A stretch of DNA of 64,000 bases from Colwellia_A sp047621305 (GCA_047621305.1 JBLHNB010000001.1:62001-126000), one strand, 5' to 3'. Counted from the first letter of the stretch, positions 17,955-27,781 are shown. Made by a program: numbers and translations. The notes: generated by a model not told the origin, from the sequence alone.

Positions 17955-20021
17955 TTATCCTAGTAATGATAGTACACTTTGTGCTGAAGCGTTTGCTTGT
18001 GACAACATGGCAGTACCTGCTTGTTGTAATATTTGTGCTTTACTCATTTTTGATGTTTCAAGAGCAAAATCGGCATCTTTAATTTGCGAGTTCGCTGCTG
18101 AAATATTTTGCGATACGTTAGCTAAGTTAGAAATTGTTGAACTTAGTCTGTTTTGAATCGCACCTAATCGACCACGTGAACCTGATATTTTATCTAATGC
18201 TTCATCAATACGTAAAATTGAGTTTTCAGCATTCGCAACATTAGCTACACTTAAACCAATACCTACTGCTGTTGAATTACCACCCGTGTCTGATAAACCA
18301 AGCTTAGCAAGAGCAAGTGTTTTATTTGCTTCAGTACCTGCGCCACTGGTTACCACAACATCTTTACCATCTGTACCAGTTAAGGCTAAATTGCCACGAT
18401 TAACATCATTTGCCGATGCCGAACCGACGGCTTGGCCTGCTGTATCATCATAAACACCAATCACGTCCCCAGCACCTACAGCTCCTGCTCCAGACATTAA
18501 TGCACCACTAGAGCCTTGTGTTACTGTTAAAGCAATATCTTGACCCGAAACAGACGTTAACTGTAATTTACCTTCTGCGGTCGCTGTAGCAACTACACCT
18601 TGTAAACCTGCATTATTAATTGCGCTTACCACTTCATCCATTGAAGATGCCGTAGTTAAAGCAGAGATACCCACCCCATTAATTTTCAATAGATCTTGTG
18701 TTCCGCCGGTTTGAGCTGCACCCGTTAAACCACCTACTCCAACAGCACCTGTAGTTAATGCGACTCCTGATGCATCCGTTTGTGCCTCAAAACTAATAGT
18801 ATATTCTTTGGTAGTAGTTGCTTGTGCTGTAACACCAGATTCAGTACTAACAGCATTAATAGCAAAGGCTTTATCTGCTGCTGAAGTACCTGTAATAGCA
18901 CCAATATCAACACCATTAACCTGAATTTTTTCGGTTGCATTTACACCTGAACTGCTTACAACACCACTAGTAACATTGTCTGAACCTGATTGAACATTAA
19001 ACCCGACATTTTTAATATCTGCGGTAGTACCAGTACTGGTAATACCAATATCTATAGCTTCTCCAGAAGAGCTGGTCAATGATACATAACCGCCATAAGT
19101 TTGAGTTGTTAAACCAGTATTTGCAGAGTTAGCTACAATTATATCATCACCCGTGTCATTGGTTAACACCAACCCACCTTCATTATTTAAAGACGCGGTA
19201 ACACCAGCAGCGTCACGATTAATATTGTCTACTAATTCAGTCATACTACCAGAGACACCAATAGTATCACCATTAACAGTAAAGTTGGCAGCACTAACAC
19301 CTGACGCTCCAGATACACCTTCAACAATGTTATAGGCACTTGCGGTTACACCCGTAGCACCCGTTTGTAAATTAAATTGGGTAGCAATAGCTTTTGCACC
19401 TGCACCTGTACCTGTTATAGAAACGTCGTTAATTTTAATATCGTTTGCCGTTAAAGCACCATCTACACGGCCACCATTTAAATCACCTAAACCAGAAACT
19501 GCGTTCAAGTTAAGATCTTTAGTGGTTACTGCATCAATTTTAAATCCTAACGTTTCACCTTTGTTAGCACCAATTTGTAAGTTAGTACCTGCTTTATTTG
19601 AACCATCTAATAAATTAATACCGTTAAAGGCAGTAACTGATGCGATACGGTCAAGCTCACTATATAGTTGGTCTACTTCTTCTTGGATAGACGCTCTGTT
19701 AGAAGATGAGTTAGTATCGTTAGCTGATTGTACCGACAATTCACGCATACGCTGTAAAATGTTAGTCATTTCGCTCATTGACCCTTCAGCCGTTTGCGCC
19801 ATTGAAATACCATCATTGGCGTTACGTACTGCCTGGTTTAAACCACGAACTTGTGATTCCATACCTGTTGATATCGCAAGACCTGCGGCATCATCTTTTG
19901 CACTGTTAATTCGTAGACCTGAAGACAAACGCTCCATCGCTTGGTTTTGACTCATTTGTGATTTATTCAATTGACGTTGTGCGTTCAATGACATCACATT
20001 AGTATTTACTATAGCTGGCAT
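17955..20021 (-). CDS. Flagellin (688 residues, enlarged central domain; sigma-28 promoter)
   Basis: The N-terminal D0/D1 region (VNTNVMSLNAQRQLNKSQ, then ERLSSGLRINSAKDDAAG) and the C-terminal ILQQAGTAMLSQAN...SVLSLLG region are canonical. Between them lie ~400 residues of Gly/Ala/Thr/Ser-rich flagellin_IN-like repeats such as KIQVNGVDIGAITGTSAADK. Most flagellins are 270-500 residues, so the surface D2/D3 region is greatly enlarged and offers many Ser/Thr sites for the nearby Maf pathway. The ribosome-binding site AGGAG precedes the ATG. It is a paralogue of the 20552-22654 gene. Confidence 0.97.
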   Translation of the reverse strand: MPAIVNTNVMSLNAQRQLNKSQMSQNQAMERLSSGLRINSAKDDAAGLAISTGMESQVRGLNQAVRNANDGISMAQTAEGSMSEMTNILQRMRELSVQSANDTNSSSNRASIQEEVDQLYSELDRIASVTAFNGINLLDGSNKAGTNLQIGANKGETLGFKIDAVTTKDLNLNAVSGLGDLNGGRVDGALTANDIKINDVSITGTGAGAKAIATQFNLQTGATGVTASAYNIVEGVSGASGVSAANFTVNGDTIGVSGSMTELVDNINRDAAGVTASLNNEGGLVLTNDTGDDIIVANSANTGLTTQTYGGYVSLTSSSGEAIDIGITSTGTTADIKNVGFNVQSGSDNVTSGVVSSSGVNATEKIQVNGVDIGAITGTSAADKAFAINAVSTESGVTAQATTTKEYTISFEAQTDASGVALTTGAVGVGGLTGAAQTGGTQDLLKINGVGISALTTASSMDEVVSAINNAGLQGVVATATAEGKLQLTSVSGQDIALTVTQGSSGALMSGAGAVGAGDVIGVYDDTAGQAVGSASANDVNRGNLALTGTDGKDVVVTSGAGTEANKTLALAKLGLSDTGGNSTAVGIGLSVANVANAENSILRIDEALDKISGSRGRLGAIQNRLSSTISNLANVSQNISAANSQIKDADFALETSKMSKAQILQQAGTAMLSQANASAQSVLSLLG

Positions 20022-20087
20022 AATAGACTCCTGCTTTTACAAAGCGTTTGTATTCAAAATCGAATGTTAAATTGTTTCTAATAATTA

Positions 20088-20114
20088 CTATCGGCATGTA
20101 ATTAGAAACCTTTA
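20088..20114 (-). promoter_or_regulatory. Sigma-28 (FliA) promoter of the 17955-20021 flagellin
   Basis: On the minus strand TAAAGGTT (20114-20107), an 11-base spacer and GCCGATAG (20095-20088) match the FliA consensus TAAAGTTT-N11-GCCGATAA with two mismatches and exact spacing. It sits 67 bases upstream of the ATG. Confidence 0.82.
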
Positions 20115-20163
20115 GAAAAAAATTACGGTTATCATGCCTTCAATAAATTATCGGTACTTAATT

Positions 20164-20204
20164 GGAATATTAAATCGTAATATTCCATACCTTGAATAAG
20201 GTAT
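20164..20204. repeat. Two adjacent perfect inverted repeats upstream of flagellin
   Basis: GGAATATT (20164-20171) pairs with AATATTCC (20179-20186), and ATACCTT (20187-20193) pairs with AAGGTAT (20198-20204). They abut each other and lie upstream of the sigma-28 promoter. They could be regulator-binding sites or RNA hairpins; no function can be assigned. Confidence 0.6.
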
Positions 20205-20442
20205 CGACGGATAAATTATAAACTTTAGCTTTTATTTTTAATTTGAGTAGAAGATGAACACCTATTTAAAGAAATCTTGAAAGTCAGTTAATGAATAAGG
20301 CTTTGCAGGCATTTATAAAGGGGATGAATAGAGGTTGTTGATAATATATTTATCGAAATATACTTATCTAAATATACTTCGCCTGATAAAAATGTTTGTG
20401 ATGAATATTAGTTTTTTATATAAAATTATGTTTTCTATATAT

Positions 20443-20475
20443 TGTCGAGCCTCAATTCGTTCGTGTCGACCTACA
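20443..20475. repeat. REP-like short repeat, copy 1
   Basis: A 33-bp sequence starting TGTCGAGCCTCA and ending TCGTGTCGACCTACA, with GTCGA/TCGAC ends. It matches 31437-31469 with two differences. Both copies lie just before a transcription terminator. Confidence 0.7.
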
Positions 20476-20497
20476 TTTTCACTCTTGTTCTTAACAT

Positions 20498-20525
20498 AAA
20501 AAAGAGAGTTGAAGCTCTCTTTTTT
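20498..20525. terminator. Terminator of the 20552-22654 flagellin gene
   Basis: AGAGAG and CTCTCT form a stem with a TTGAAG loop, flanked by A-run and T-run. On the minus strand it lies 27 bases after the flagellin stop and ends in a T-run; it could work in both directions. Confidence 0.8.
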
Positions 20526-20551
20526 ATGAGGTTAAAATGTTAGGCTAATCA

Positions 20552-22654
20552 TTAACCTTGTAATAATGATAATACATTCTGTGTACTAGCGTTTGCCTGT
20601 GACAACATTGCCGTACCTGCTTGTTGTAATATCTGCGCTTTGCTCATTTTCGATGTCTCCGCCGCAAAATCAGCATCTTTAATTTGCGAATTAGCTGCAC
20701 TTAAGTTTTGCGAAACATTGGCTAAGTTTGAAATAGTTGAACTCAGTCTGTTTTGAATAGCACCTAGTGAACCTCGAATGCTTGATATTTTCTGTAAAGC
20801 ATCATCAATTCGTTCAATTGTATTCTCAGCCCCTTGAACAGAGGTAACGCTAAGACCGATACCTATTGCTGTAGAGCTACCGCCTGCATCACTTAAGCCA
20901 AGCTTATCTAAAGCTGTTGTAGAAGCAGTTTGCGAACCAGCTTTAGTAGTAACAGAAACATCTCTACCATTTTCACCAGTCAGGGTTAAAATACCTCTAT
21001 TAACATCGTTTGCTTGCGCTGAACCAACAGCGGCTCCAGTAACTGTATCTCGAATACCTACCACAGAAGGATTGCCGTCTGCTGATAAAAGAGCACCACT
21101 TGAACCTTGTGTTACCGTTAAAGCAATATCATTGCCTGATACAGAAGTAAGTACCAGTTTACCATCTGCAGTTGCTGAAGCAACTACGCCTTGCACACCT
21201 GAATTATTGATACTATTTACAACTTCATCCATTGAAGATGCTGTTGCTAAGCCAGTAAGACCAACACCATTGATCTTTAATATATCACTGGTTCCACCTG
21301 TTTGACCAACCCCGGTCAAACCATCAACACCTACAGCCCCAGTACCTATTGCTGCACCAGACGCATTCGTTTGTGGCCCAAAAGTAATGGTATACTCTTT
21401 AGTGGTAGTCGCCTGGGCATTAACACCCGTTTCAGTACTAATAGCATTTATGGCAAACGCCTTATCTGCTGCTGAAGTGCCAGAAACCGCCCCTAATTCA
21501 ACACCATTGATTAAAATTTTATCTGTTTCTGTGATTGAAGCACCGTTTACGTTGCCACCAGAGATATTATCAGAACCTTTGTGCTGATTAAATCCCAATA
21601 CCTTTAAGTCGGCAAACGTCCCTGCGCTACTCGCCGCTATATTGATTGCTTCACCATCAGAGCTATTTAACGAAACATAACCTTGATAGGTATCACCTAC
21701 AAGCCCAGTATTACCAATATCAGGACCACCCACAGTAATTGTTTTTCCTGTATCATTAGTTAATATTAATGAACCACTAGTATTTATAGTCGCGATGACA
21801 CCTGCGGCATCACGATTAATATTATTTGCCAGCTCTTCTATACTGCCCGATGCAGCGATAGAGACTGCCGAACCTCCCCCAACAGCGATAGTTAGTCCAC
21901 CTGCGGAAATAACACCTGAACCACCAGCAACACCTTCAACCACGTTATATGCGGTCGCAGTAACTCCAGACAAACCTGTTTTTGCATTTATCGCTGTTTT
22001 AAGATTATCAGCTCCATTCGTTGATGCAGCTACTATACTAGCGACCGTAACACCATTAATGGTCACGGCACCACCCGTCGTGCCACCGGTTAAAGATTCA
22101 ATACGACCACCATTTAATTCACCTATACCCGTTACAGCATTCAAACTTAAATCAGTCGTTGTAACGGCATCAATTTTAAAAGCAATTGATTCACCAGTAT
22201 TCGCACCAATTTGAAAATTAGTAGCGCCCGCTGAACCATCCAACAAATTAACACCGTTAAATTGAGTCACTGTCGCGATACGATCAATTTCACTATAAAG
22301 TTGATCTATTTCATCTTGAATTGAGGCTCTGTTAGATGAAGAATTGGTATCGTTAGCTGCTTGGATAGAAAGCTCACGCATTCTTTGTAGAATGTTGGTC
22401 ATTTCATCCATCGCGCCCTCAGCCGTTTGCGCCATCGAAATACCATCATTGGCATTTCGCACCGCTTGGTTAAGACCACGAATTTGCGATTCCATACCGG
22501 TTGATATGGCTAAACCTGCAGCATCGTCTTTGGCACTATTGATTCGAAGACCAGAGGATAAGCGCTCCATAGCCTCATTTTGCATGGATTGAGACTTATT
22601 CAATTGACGCTGAGAATTTAGCGACATTACATTAGTATTAATAATCTGTGGCAT
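20552..22654 (-). CDS. Flagellin (700 residues, enlarged central domain; sigma-54-like promoter)
   Basis: A paralogue of the neighbouring flagellin with the same conserved termini (INTNVMSLNSQRQLNKSQ at the start; ILQQAGTAMLSQANASTQNV near the end) and a large repeat-rich centre with KILINGVELGAVSGTSAADK and related units. The ribosome-binding site GGAGC lies six bases before the ATG. Upstream is a sigma-54-like element instead of the FliA site seen for the other flagellin. In Vibrio one flagellin is sigma-54 dependent and essential while others use FliA, so this copy may be the core flagellin by analogy. Confidence 0.97.
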   Translation of the reverse strand: MPQIINTNVMSLNSQRQLNKSQSMQNEAMERLSSGLRINSAKDDAAGLAISTGMESQIRGLNQAVRNANDGISMAQTAEGAMDEMTNILQRMRELSIQAANDTNSSSNRASIQDEIDQLYSEIDRIATVTQFNGVNLLDGSAGATNFQIGANTGESIAFKIDAVTTTDLSLNAVTGIGELNGGRIESLTGGTTGGAVTINGVTVASIVAASTNGADNLKTAINAKTGLSGVTATAYNVVEGVAGGSGVISAGGLTIAVGGGSAVSIAASGSIEELANNINRDAAGVIATINTSGSLILTNDTGKTITVGGPDIGNTGLVGDTYQGYVSLNSSDGEAINIAASSAGTFADLKVLGFNQHKGSDNISGGNVNGASITETDKILINGVELGAVSGTSAADKAFAINAISTETGVNAQATTTKEYTITFGPQTNASGAAIGTGAVGVDGLTGVGQTGGTSDILKINGVGLTGLATASSMDEVVNSINNSGVQGVVASATADGKLVLTSVSGNDIALTVTQGSSGALLSADGNPSVVGIRDTVTGAAVGSAQANDVNRGILTLTGENGRDVSVTTKAGSQTASTTALDKLGLSDAGGSSTAIGIGLSVTSVQGAENTIERIDDALQKISSIRGSLGAIQNRLSSTISNLANVSQNLSAANSQIKDADFAAETSKMSKAQILQQAGTAMLSQANASTQNVLSLLQG

Positions 22655-22758
22655 GGGTAGCTCCTATTATCTTCTCTTTCTTGCCGATTTTTTGGCAGTG
22701 GGCAATTTGTTGCCGTTTAGTGTCAAAAAACTGTGTTTATGTTCGTTGTATATAAGTT

Positions 22759-22776
22759 AAGCGAAATATGTGCCAA
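22759..22776 (-). promoter_or_regulatory. Sigma-54-like promoter of the 20552-22654 flagellin
   Basis: The minus strand reads TTGGCACATATTTCGCTT. The GG and GC dinucleotides are 12 bases apart as required for -24/-12, and TTGGCAC is a perfect -24 box; the -12 box has one mismatch (TCGC for TTGC). It lies 105 bases upstream of the ATG. Confidence 0.62.
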
Positions 22777-22805
22777 CTAATCATTCTTTTGACTTCGTGG
22801 TGAAA

Positions 22806-24323
22806 TTAACGTATTAAATCAAACAGGTTTAAACGTTCAAGTTGAATAAAAGTTGTTTGTGCAACCTCTAAAGCGGTTTGTTGAAGTTTTAAGTCGCTGA
22901 TCGCTTGCGCCATATCTAAATCTTCAAGTTTTGACATACTCGACTGAGCAACGAGCTTAAAGTCTTGACCTATTTCATTTTGATTACTGAGGGTTTGCAT
23001 TCGAGAGCCGACTCTTGAACGTGTATTCACGATACGGTCAAGCCCCGTGTCAAGCTCTAACTGCGCCATAGAAAACTGTGTTAAACGTACAGCTTCTTCT
23101 TTATCTGTTGCACCGGGCAGCCTTAAGGTGTCAATGGCTCGTTGCATAGTGGCAAAGATACTGGTGCTGGTGCTGGGCGATAATGTGAAAAAATCGGTGT
23201 CAACCGGTTGACCTTTAATCTGCGTACGTACGCCATTAAATTCAATCGTTTGATTTTCAGCGTACTGTGTTGGCGCTGTGTATTTATTAACTTGGTATTG
23301 ATCCGTAGCGTTCGGTACACCATTGACTTCAATCGTCATACCATCAACTGTAATATTTTGGCTTGTGGCAACATTTGAATCATAAATAGCTGGTAAAGAT
23401 GTTTGGCCATTAATTTGAACTTCAAACTCCCCCGGTGTAGCTGTTGCTAAAAAATCAATATTGATCGCACTGAGTGGGTCAGGATAAACTGCAGATGGGT
23501 TTACATTAGCAATATTTGCATCGTTTAGATCAACACCGGCAAGTTTTACCGTAGCATTACCGGTAACGGTTGCCGTTGGTGCTTCTATACTATAAACACT
23601 GTATTGGATAGGTAAACTCGCACCAGGATCAGTAAAATGTACACTGTATTCTTCACCACTAAAGTTCTTCGCTGCTATAGGGTCAAAAACCACTCCTTGT
23701 TCAATAACACCTGAGCCATTATTGGTATCACCTATCGTTGAAAGAAAAGAACCGTTGCCCGTTCCTAGATTCATAAACAAGTCAAAACCAGAGTCATTTA
23801 TTTGTGCATCTACACCGGTGCCAACTTGTAAAGACCGCGTGCCTTTATCACCTAAAAATTCAATCGAGCCAAACGCGTTCACCTCAAAAGGTTTAGTATC
23901 AACTTCAAAGCCTGAGAATATATATTCACTAGCGCCGTCTTTACTATTAGCTAAAGCGACTAACTCTTCTTTCAATTGCTCTAAAGATTGTGCAACCGTT
24001 TCAAAGTTGGCGACGCTATAAACACCATCACCAGCAGATACCATCAATACTCGTGTTCGTTGCAGCGTATTAACTATTTGCGCGAGAGTTGTTTCTTCGA
24101 GAGCATTTGCTGCTTCTGCCACTTCTATATTTTTAAGGTATTGAGTATTTACAGACACACTTTGTCTTAAACGTTGTATCGAAGCCGCCGCTACAGGATC
24201 ATCGGCAGCATGAATTACGCGTTTACCTTCAGTTAAGTGAACATTGAGCTGACTAGTCTCTGCCTGTTTACCTGTGATGGTATTAGTACTTCGCTGATAA
24301 AATGTTTGTGTTGAAATGCGCAC
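22806..24323 (-). CDS. flgL: Flagellar hook-associated protein 3
   Basis: A 505-residue FlgL, longer than the usual 300-400. N-terminus RISTQTFYQRSTNTI and EGKRVIHAADDPVAAASIQRLRQ are diagnostic; the C-terminal D0 helix ends QTTFIQLERLNLFDLI. The middle (~170-400) contains an inserted beta-rich domain. The start is GTG with GAGGTG upstream. FlgL joins the hook to the filament. It is followed by the flagellin genes and preceded by a 317-bp gap with its own sigma-54-like promoter. Confidence 0.96.
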   Translation of the reverse strand: MRISTQTFYQRSTNTITGKQAETSQLNVHLTEGKRVIHAADDPVAAASIQRLRQSVSVNTQYLKNIEVAEAANALEETTLAQIVNTLQRTRVLMVSAGDGVYSVANFETVAQSLEQLKEELVALANSKDGASEYIFSGFEVDTKPFEVNAFGSIEFLGDKGTRSLQVGTGVDAQINDSGFDLFMNLGTGNGSFLSTIGDTNNGSGVIEQGVVFDPIAAKNFSGEEYSVHFTDPGASLPIQYSVYSIEAPTATVTGNATVKLAGVDLNDANIANVNPSAVYPDPLSAINIDFLATATPGEFEVQINGQTSLPAIYDSNVATSQNITVDGMTIEVNGVPNATDQYQVNKYTAPTQYAENQTIEFNGVRTQIKGQPVDTDFFTLSPSTSTSIFATMQRAIDTLRLPGATDKEEAVRLTQFSMAQLELDTGLDRIVNTRSRVGSRMQTLSNQNEIGQDFKLVAQSSMSKLEDLDMAQAISDLKLQQTALEVAQTTFIQLERLNLFDLIR

Positions 24324-24640
24324 GACACACCTCTAGTTGCGGTTAAATAGCATAATTTTTGCTAGAAATTTATTTATTACTTACTAATAAGCAAATATTG
24401 CGCCAATTAATCCACGTTAAATTTGACGCTATTTACAAGTGATTTTTAAGCTTGCATAACAATGAGTTATGTTAAATAGGTGTTATGAGGGAATATGGAC
24501 AACCGGTTTAGCATCGTAGCACTTGATAAGGCAGTAGCTGTTAATAAGGTACTGATGCAAGTGCGAGCGATACGGCAACGCAGGGTATAGATGTGGTGAC
24601 GTTTACTTATGATATTTAATGGTGATGTTTACTGATGAAA
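24324..24640. other. Intergenic region between flgK and flgL (317 bp)
   Basis: Besides the sigma-54-like promoter at 24389-24406, the flgK-proximal part (24540-24605) contains GGCAACGCAGGGTATAG, which resembles part of the dispersed repeat at 61687-61850 and may be a decayed copy. No coding frame is visible. Confidence 0.5.
24389..24406 (-). promoter_or_regulatory. Sigma-54 promoter of flgL
   Basis: The minus strand reads TTGGCGCAATATTTGCTT: -24 TTGGCGC and -12 TTGCTT with the correct GG-to-GC distance of 12. It lies about 66 bases upstream of the flgL start and indicates transcription separate from flgK. Confidence 0.75.
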
Positions 24641-26716
24641 TTAACGAACCGCCGCCAATATCGTGTCAAACAGTTCGTTTGCCACCGTAATAACTTTTGC
24701 TGACGCATTATAGGCTGCTTGGAATTTCAATAAATTAGACGCTTCTTCGTCTAAGCTTACGCCTGAAATAGAAGTCATTCTTGCCTGAGCTTGGTTAAAT
24801 AATACTTCTGACGATTGTACTTTTAAGCCAGAACTGTTTGCTGCAGAGCCAACCATCGCGGTTAATAATGCATAGTTGTCTTGAAAAGTAGAGCGTCCAC
24901 CGTTGAGCTTTTTATCTGTTTGAAAACTCGCCATAGCCAATGCATTGGCATTATCACCCACCCCTGTTTCGTTATAATCTAAGGTAAACTTATAGCTATC
25001 GACACCGGCAGTATCTTGAATGTTAACTTCAATATCAAAGCCCGCATGACTAATAGTTTGCAATGGTGGCGCAAAAGCTAAACCACTAAGTGGCGTCCCC
25101 GCAGGTTCTTCAATAGGTACACCCGTATTGGCATTAACAACAGAGTAAGTAAAAGTTCCCGGTGTGGGCTCTATGATCTCTATTCTTAAACCTCTTGCGG
25201 AAGTAACCGGGTTAGTTGTTACATTTTCAGGTATCGGGTAATTACTATCATTAGGGTTTGTTAACTGAGTAATTCGCGTTGTACTTGCGCCCGTATTGGC
25301 AGCATCGTCAGTAATTAATATCTGATTGGCAGCAGCAGCAATAAGAGCAGGGTCGATTATTGCGGTTGTTAATTCTTGCGCACCTAAGCGGGTTGGTCTT
25401 AATTCAAAGCGCTTACCTGCTTGTAAAGGATCGCCAGCACTTACAGCGTCAACATTAATGCTAAAACCATATTTAGCAACATCAATATTTCGTGAAACTG
25501 ATAAATCTTGAGGCCCACCTGCGGGTAAAGTGACTTGTGAACCATCGGTTAAGTTCGTCATTTGAAACTGTACACTTTCAGGAGGCCCAGCAGCATAACT
25601 GACCACACGTAACTCAAAGTCATCGGCAGTTAATAGCCCGGCATCTTCAATTCGTACACCTAATGTTGCCGTTCCTAAGCCATCAGATGTCGCTAATGCT
25701 CTTTTAGTCATAGACGTGGGATTATTAACATCGTTAAAAAAGTTAGTGCCAACTTGCTGATTTAAATCTAAGCCCTGTTTTTGTTGCTCATTGATAAAAT
25801 GCCCTAATCCAATCGCTGTTTGACCTAATTGATTAAAGGCTTTGTCGAGCACATCATTGCGAAAATCGGTCAAAGCCTGAATTGTTCCGCCCATGACATC
25901 ACCACGTAATCGTTGTTGGGTGCCATTATTATTTAAGGCAAGCTCTAGTTTTGCGTTGTCCGTACGTCCAGGAATAGCATCGACACCAAGAGATCTAGCT
26001 CCAAGTACAAGGGGTTGTCCTGAACCAATGAAAACACTGAGCATACCGTTATCGGTAGGAACCGTTGTTACATTGGTGAACTCACTAATACTCAAGACTA
26101 AGCGGTCACGTTGATCCAGTAAATCATTAGGTAAATTTTTACTACCATCACCCCAAGTCAGCTGAATTTGCCTATTAACTTCAGCTAAATTTTTGGCCAA
26201 TGCCGTCATTTCTGACGCGATATTTTCAACATCATCGTTAATTGATCGATATTGCAGATCTAATTGATCATGCAAACGATTAAACGTTGATGTCATATTT
26301 TCTGAAACTTGAATGAGGTTATTACGTGACTCTAGTGAGTTAGGATTATTAGCAACTATATTTGCCGCGGAAAAAAACTTAGCAAGCGTATTAGTAATAG
26401 AAGTATCATCATCGGAAATAACTTGATCAACACGGGTAACATTGGCGAGAAATGATTGATTGTAATTTACGTTACTGGTATTACCTTGTAAATCTAAGTA
26501 AGCAAACTGATCGAACACTCGGGTAACTTCATCAACTCTAACGCCAATACCATAAAATGAACCACCAAATTGTTGACCACCAGCCGTTTTAATCGTGGTA
26601 TCTTGACGCGAATAGCCATCAGTGTTTACATTGGCAATATTATGGCCAATGGTATCTAATGCTTGTTTAGTGGTTAGTAGACCTTGTAAGCCTATCCCCA
26701 TTAAATTTACACCCAT
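24641..26716 (-). CDS. flgK: Flagellar hook-associated protein 1
   Basis: A 691-residue FlgK. The N-terminal flg_bb_rod motif reads LTTKQALDTIGHNIANVNTD and the C-terminal segment is SLDEEASNLLKFQAAYNAS, both typical. Its length is at the upper end for the family owing to a beta-rich middle. The ATG is preceded by GGAG eight bases upstream. It is the last gene of the flgF-flgK run and lies 64 bases after flgJ. Confidence 0.96.
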   Translation of the reverse strand: MGVNLMGIGLQGLLTTKQALDTIGHNIANVNTDGYSRQDTTIKTAGGQQFGGSFYGIGVRVDEVTRVFDQFAYLDLQGNTSNVNYNQSFLANVTRVDQVISDDDTSITNTLAKFFSAANIVANNPNSLESRNNLIQVSENMTSTFNRLHDQLDLQYRSINDDVENIASEMTALAKNLAEVNRQIQLTWGDGSKNLPNDLLDQRDRLVLSISEFTNVTTVPTDNGMLSVFIGSGQPLVLGARSLGVDAIPGRTDNAKLELALNNNGTQQRLRGDVMGGTIQALTDFRNDVLDKAFNQLGQTAIGLGHFINEQQKQGLDLNQQVGTNFFNDVNNPTSMTKRALATSDGLGTATLGVRIEDAGLLTADDFELRVVSYAAGPPESVQFQMTNLTDGSQVTLPAGGPQDLSVSRNIDVAKYGFSINVDAVSAGDPLQAGKRFELRPTRLGAQELTTAIIDPALIAAAANQILITDDAANTGASTTRITQLTNPNDSNYPIPENVTTNPVTSARGLRIEIIEPTPGTFTYSVVNANTGVPIEEPAGTPLSGLAFAPPLQTISHAGFDIEVNIQDTAGVDSYKFTLDYNETGVGDNANALAMASFQTDKKLNGGRSTFQDNYALLTAMVGSAANSSGLKVQSSEVLFNQAQARMTSISGVSLDEEASNLLKFQAAYNASAKVITVANELFDTILAAVR

Positions 26717-26780
26717 GATGCCTACTCCAAGTTAAGTCCAAATAAATACGGTCAGTGCAAAAAACTTACTTAAAAATTCC

Positions 26781-27758
26781 TTACTTATTGATCAGGCTAG
26801 TGACTTTACTTAAAGTGGCTAATATTTTATTAGCGTAGTTAGGATCGGTAGCATAACCTGCTTGCTGTAACCCATGCAGGAAGTGTTCCACATTACCTTT
26901 ATTTTCAAGTGCACCTTGATAGCGGTCACTAGAAGAGAGAAACTCTACGTAGTCATTCACACTCTCAGCGATTGACTGATAGACACGAAATGGTTCATTT
27001 TTCTTAACGACAGTCCCTTGCTCAAACTCTAGTGTTTCTTTATGTACTTTATCGCCAGCCCAACGAGAATCAGCTTTTATATTAAATAAATTATTAGAAC
27101 TGGTACCGTCATCAGCTTTGATTATTTTTTGACCCCAACCTGTTTCCAACGCAGCTTGAGCAATAACGACCTCAAATGGTATACCCAGCTTTTTCTCGAC
27201 GGTTTTTGCTGTTTCCGTTAAGGCACTCACAAAGTCTTGTGGTTGTTCAAAAGTGGGGGTAGATAATGATTTTGCACTCGGGTCGAGGAAAGTCGTAGGG
27301 AAATGTCGGTTATTTGACACTTGAGCTGATGTATTATCTATTTTTTGTTGGGCTCTAATTGCTGCCAAATCACCATCACTACGTAATATACTTTTAGGCG
27401 TGAAGTTTTCACTGTCTCCGCCTAATTGGCGAACAATTAATTCAGCAAGTCCTAACGAGCCATTGCTGGAAAGTTCTAATGACAATTGCTGATCATGCAT
27501 ATCACGATAAAATTTACTTGATTCAGAATTAAAAGGACTGTCAGACTCTAAAACATCTTGTGCTTTACGCATGCTTTTCATCAGCATTTGCATAAAAATA
27601 CCTTCAAATTGTTTAGCAGCCGTTTGTAAGGCAGCATCTTTAGATGCTTTATCAGTAGAATTTGATTGTTCACGGATACTGTTTAAACCACCAAGGTCCA
27701 AATAGTTTTGCGCATTCGCTAATGCGGGTGCCATGTTTGTTGTTAAATTTGCTGCCAT
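26781..27758 (-). CDS. flgJ: Peptidoglycan hydrolase FlgJ
   Basis: A 325-residue two-domain protein. The N-terminal rod-capping half includes AAKQFEGIFMQMLMKSMRKA. The C-terminal glucosaminidase-type half has PFEVVIAQAALETGWGQK, with the catalytic glutamate, and NNLFNIKADSRW. FlgJ opens the cell wall and caps the growing rod in the periplasm. The start has AAGGA upstream. Confidence 0.95.
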   Translation of the reverse strand: MAANLTTNMAPALANAQNYLDLGGLNSIREQSNSTDKASKDAALQTAAKQFEGIFMQMLMKSMRKAQDVLESDSPFNSESSKFYRDMHDQQLSLELSSNGSLGLAELIVRQLGGDSENFTPKSILRSDGDLAAIRAQQKIDNTSAQVSNNRHFPTTFLDPSAKSLSTPTFEQPQDFVSALTETAKTVEKKLGIPFEVVIAQAALETGWGQKIIKADDGTSSNNLFNIKADSRWAGDKVHKETLEFEQGTVVKKNEPFRVYQSIAESVNDYVEFLSSSDRYQGALENKGNVEHFLHGLQQAGYATDPNYANKILATLSKVTSLINK

Positions 27759-27781
27759 TGTATGTCCTTAGCGTGCGATCA

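Larger units (their letters stand above)
20022..20551. other. Intergenic region between the two flagellin genes (530 bp)
   Basis: This gap contains a sigma-28-like promoter (20088-20114), two adjacent perfect inverted repeats (20164-20186 and 20187-20204), a REP-like 33-bp repeat (20443-20475) and a terminator (20498-20525). I see no coding frame in it. Confidence 0.7.

Noticed and set aside
19522..22592. Long plus-strand frames opposite the flagellin genes
   Set aside because: They mirror the repetitive codon usage of the flagellins and have no ribosome-binding sites or known domains.
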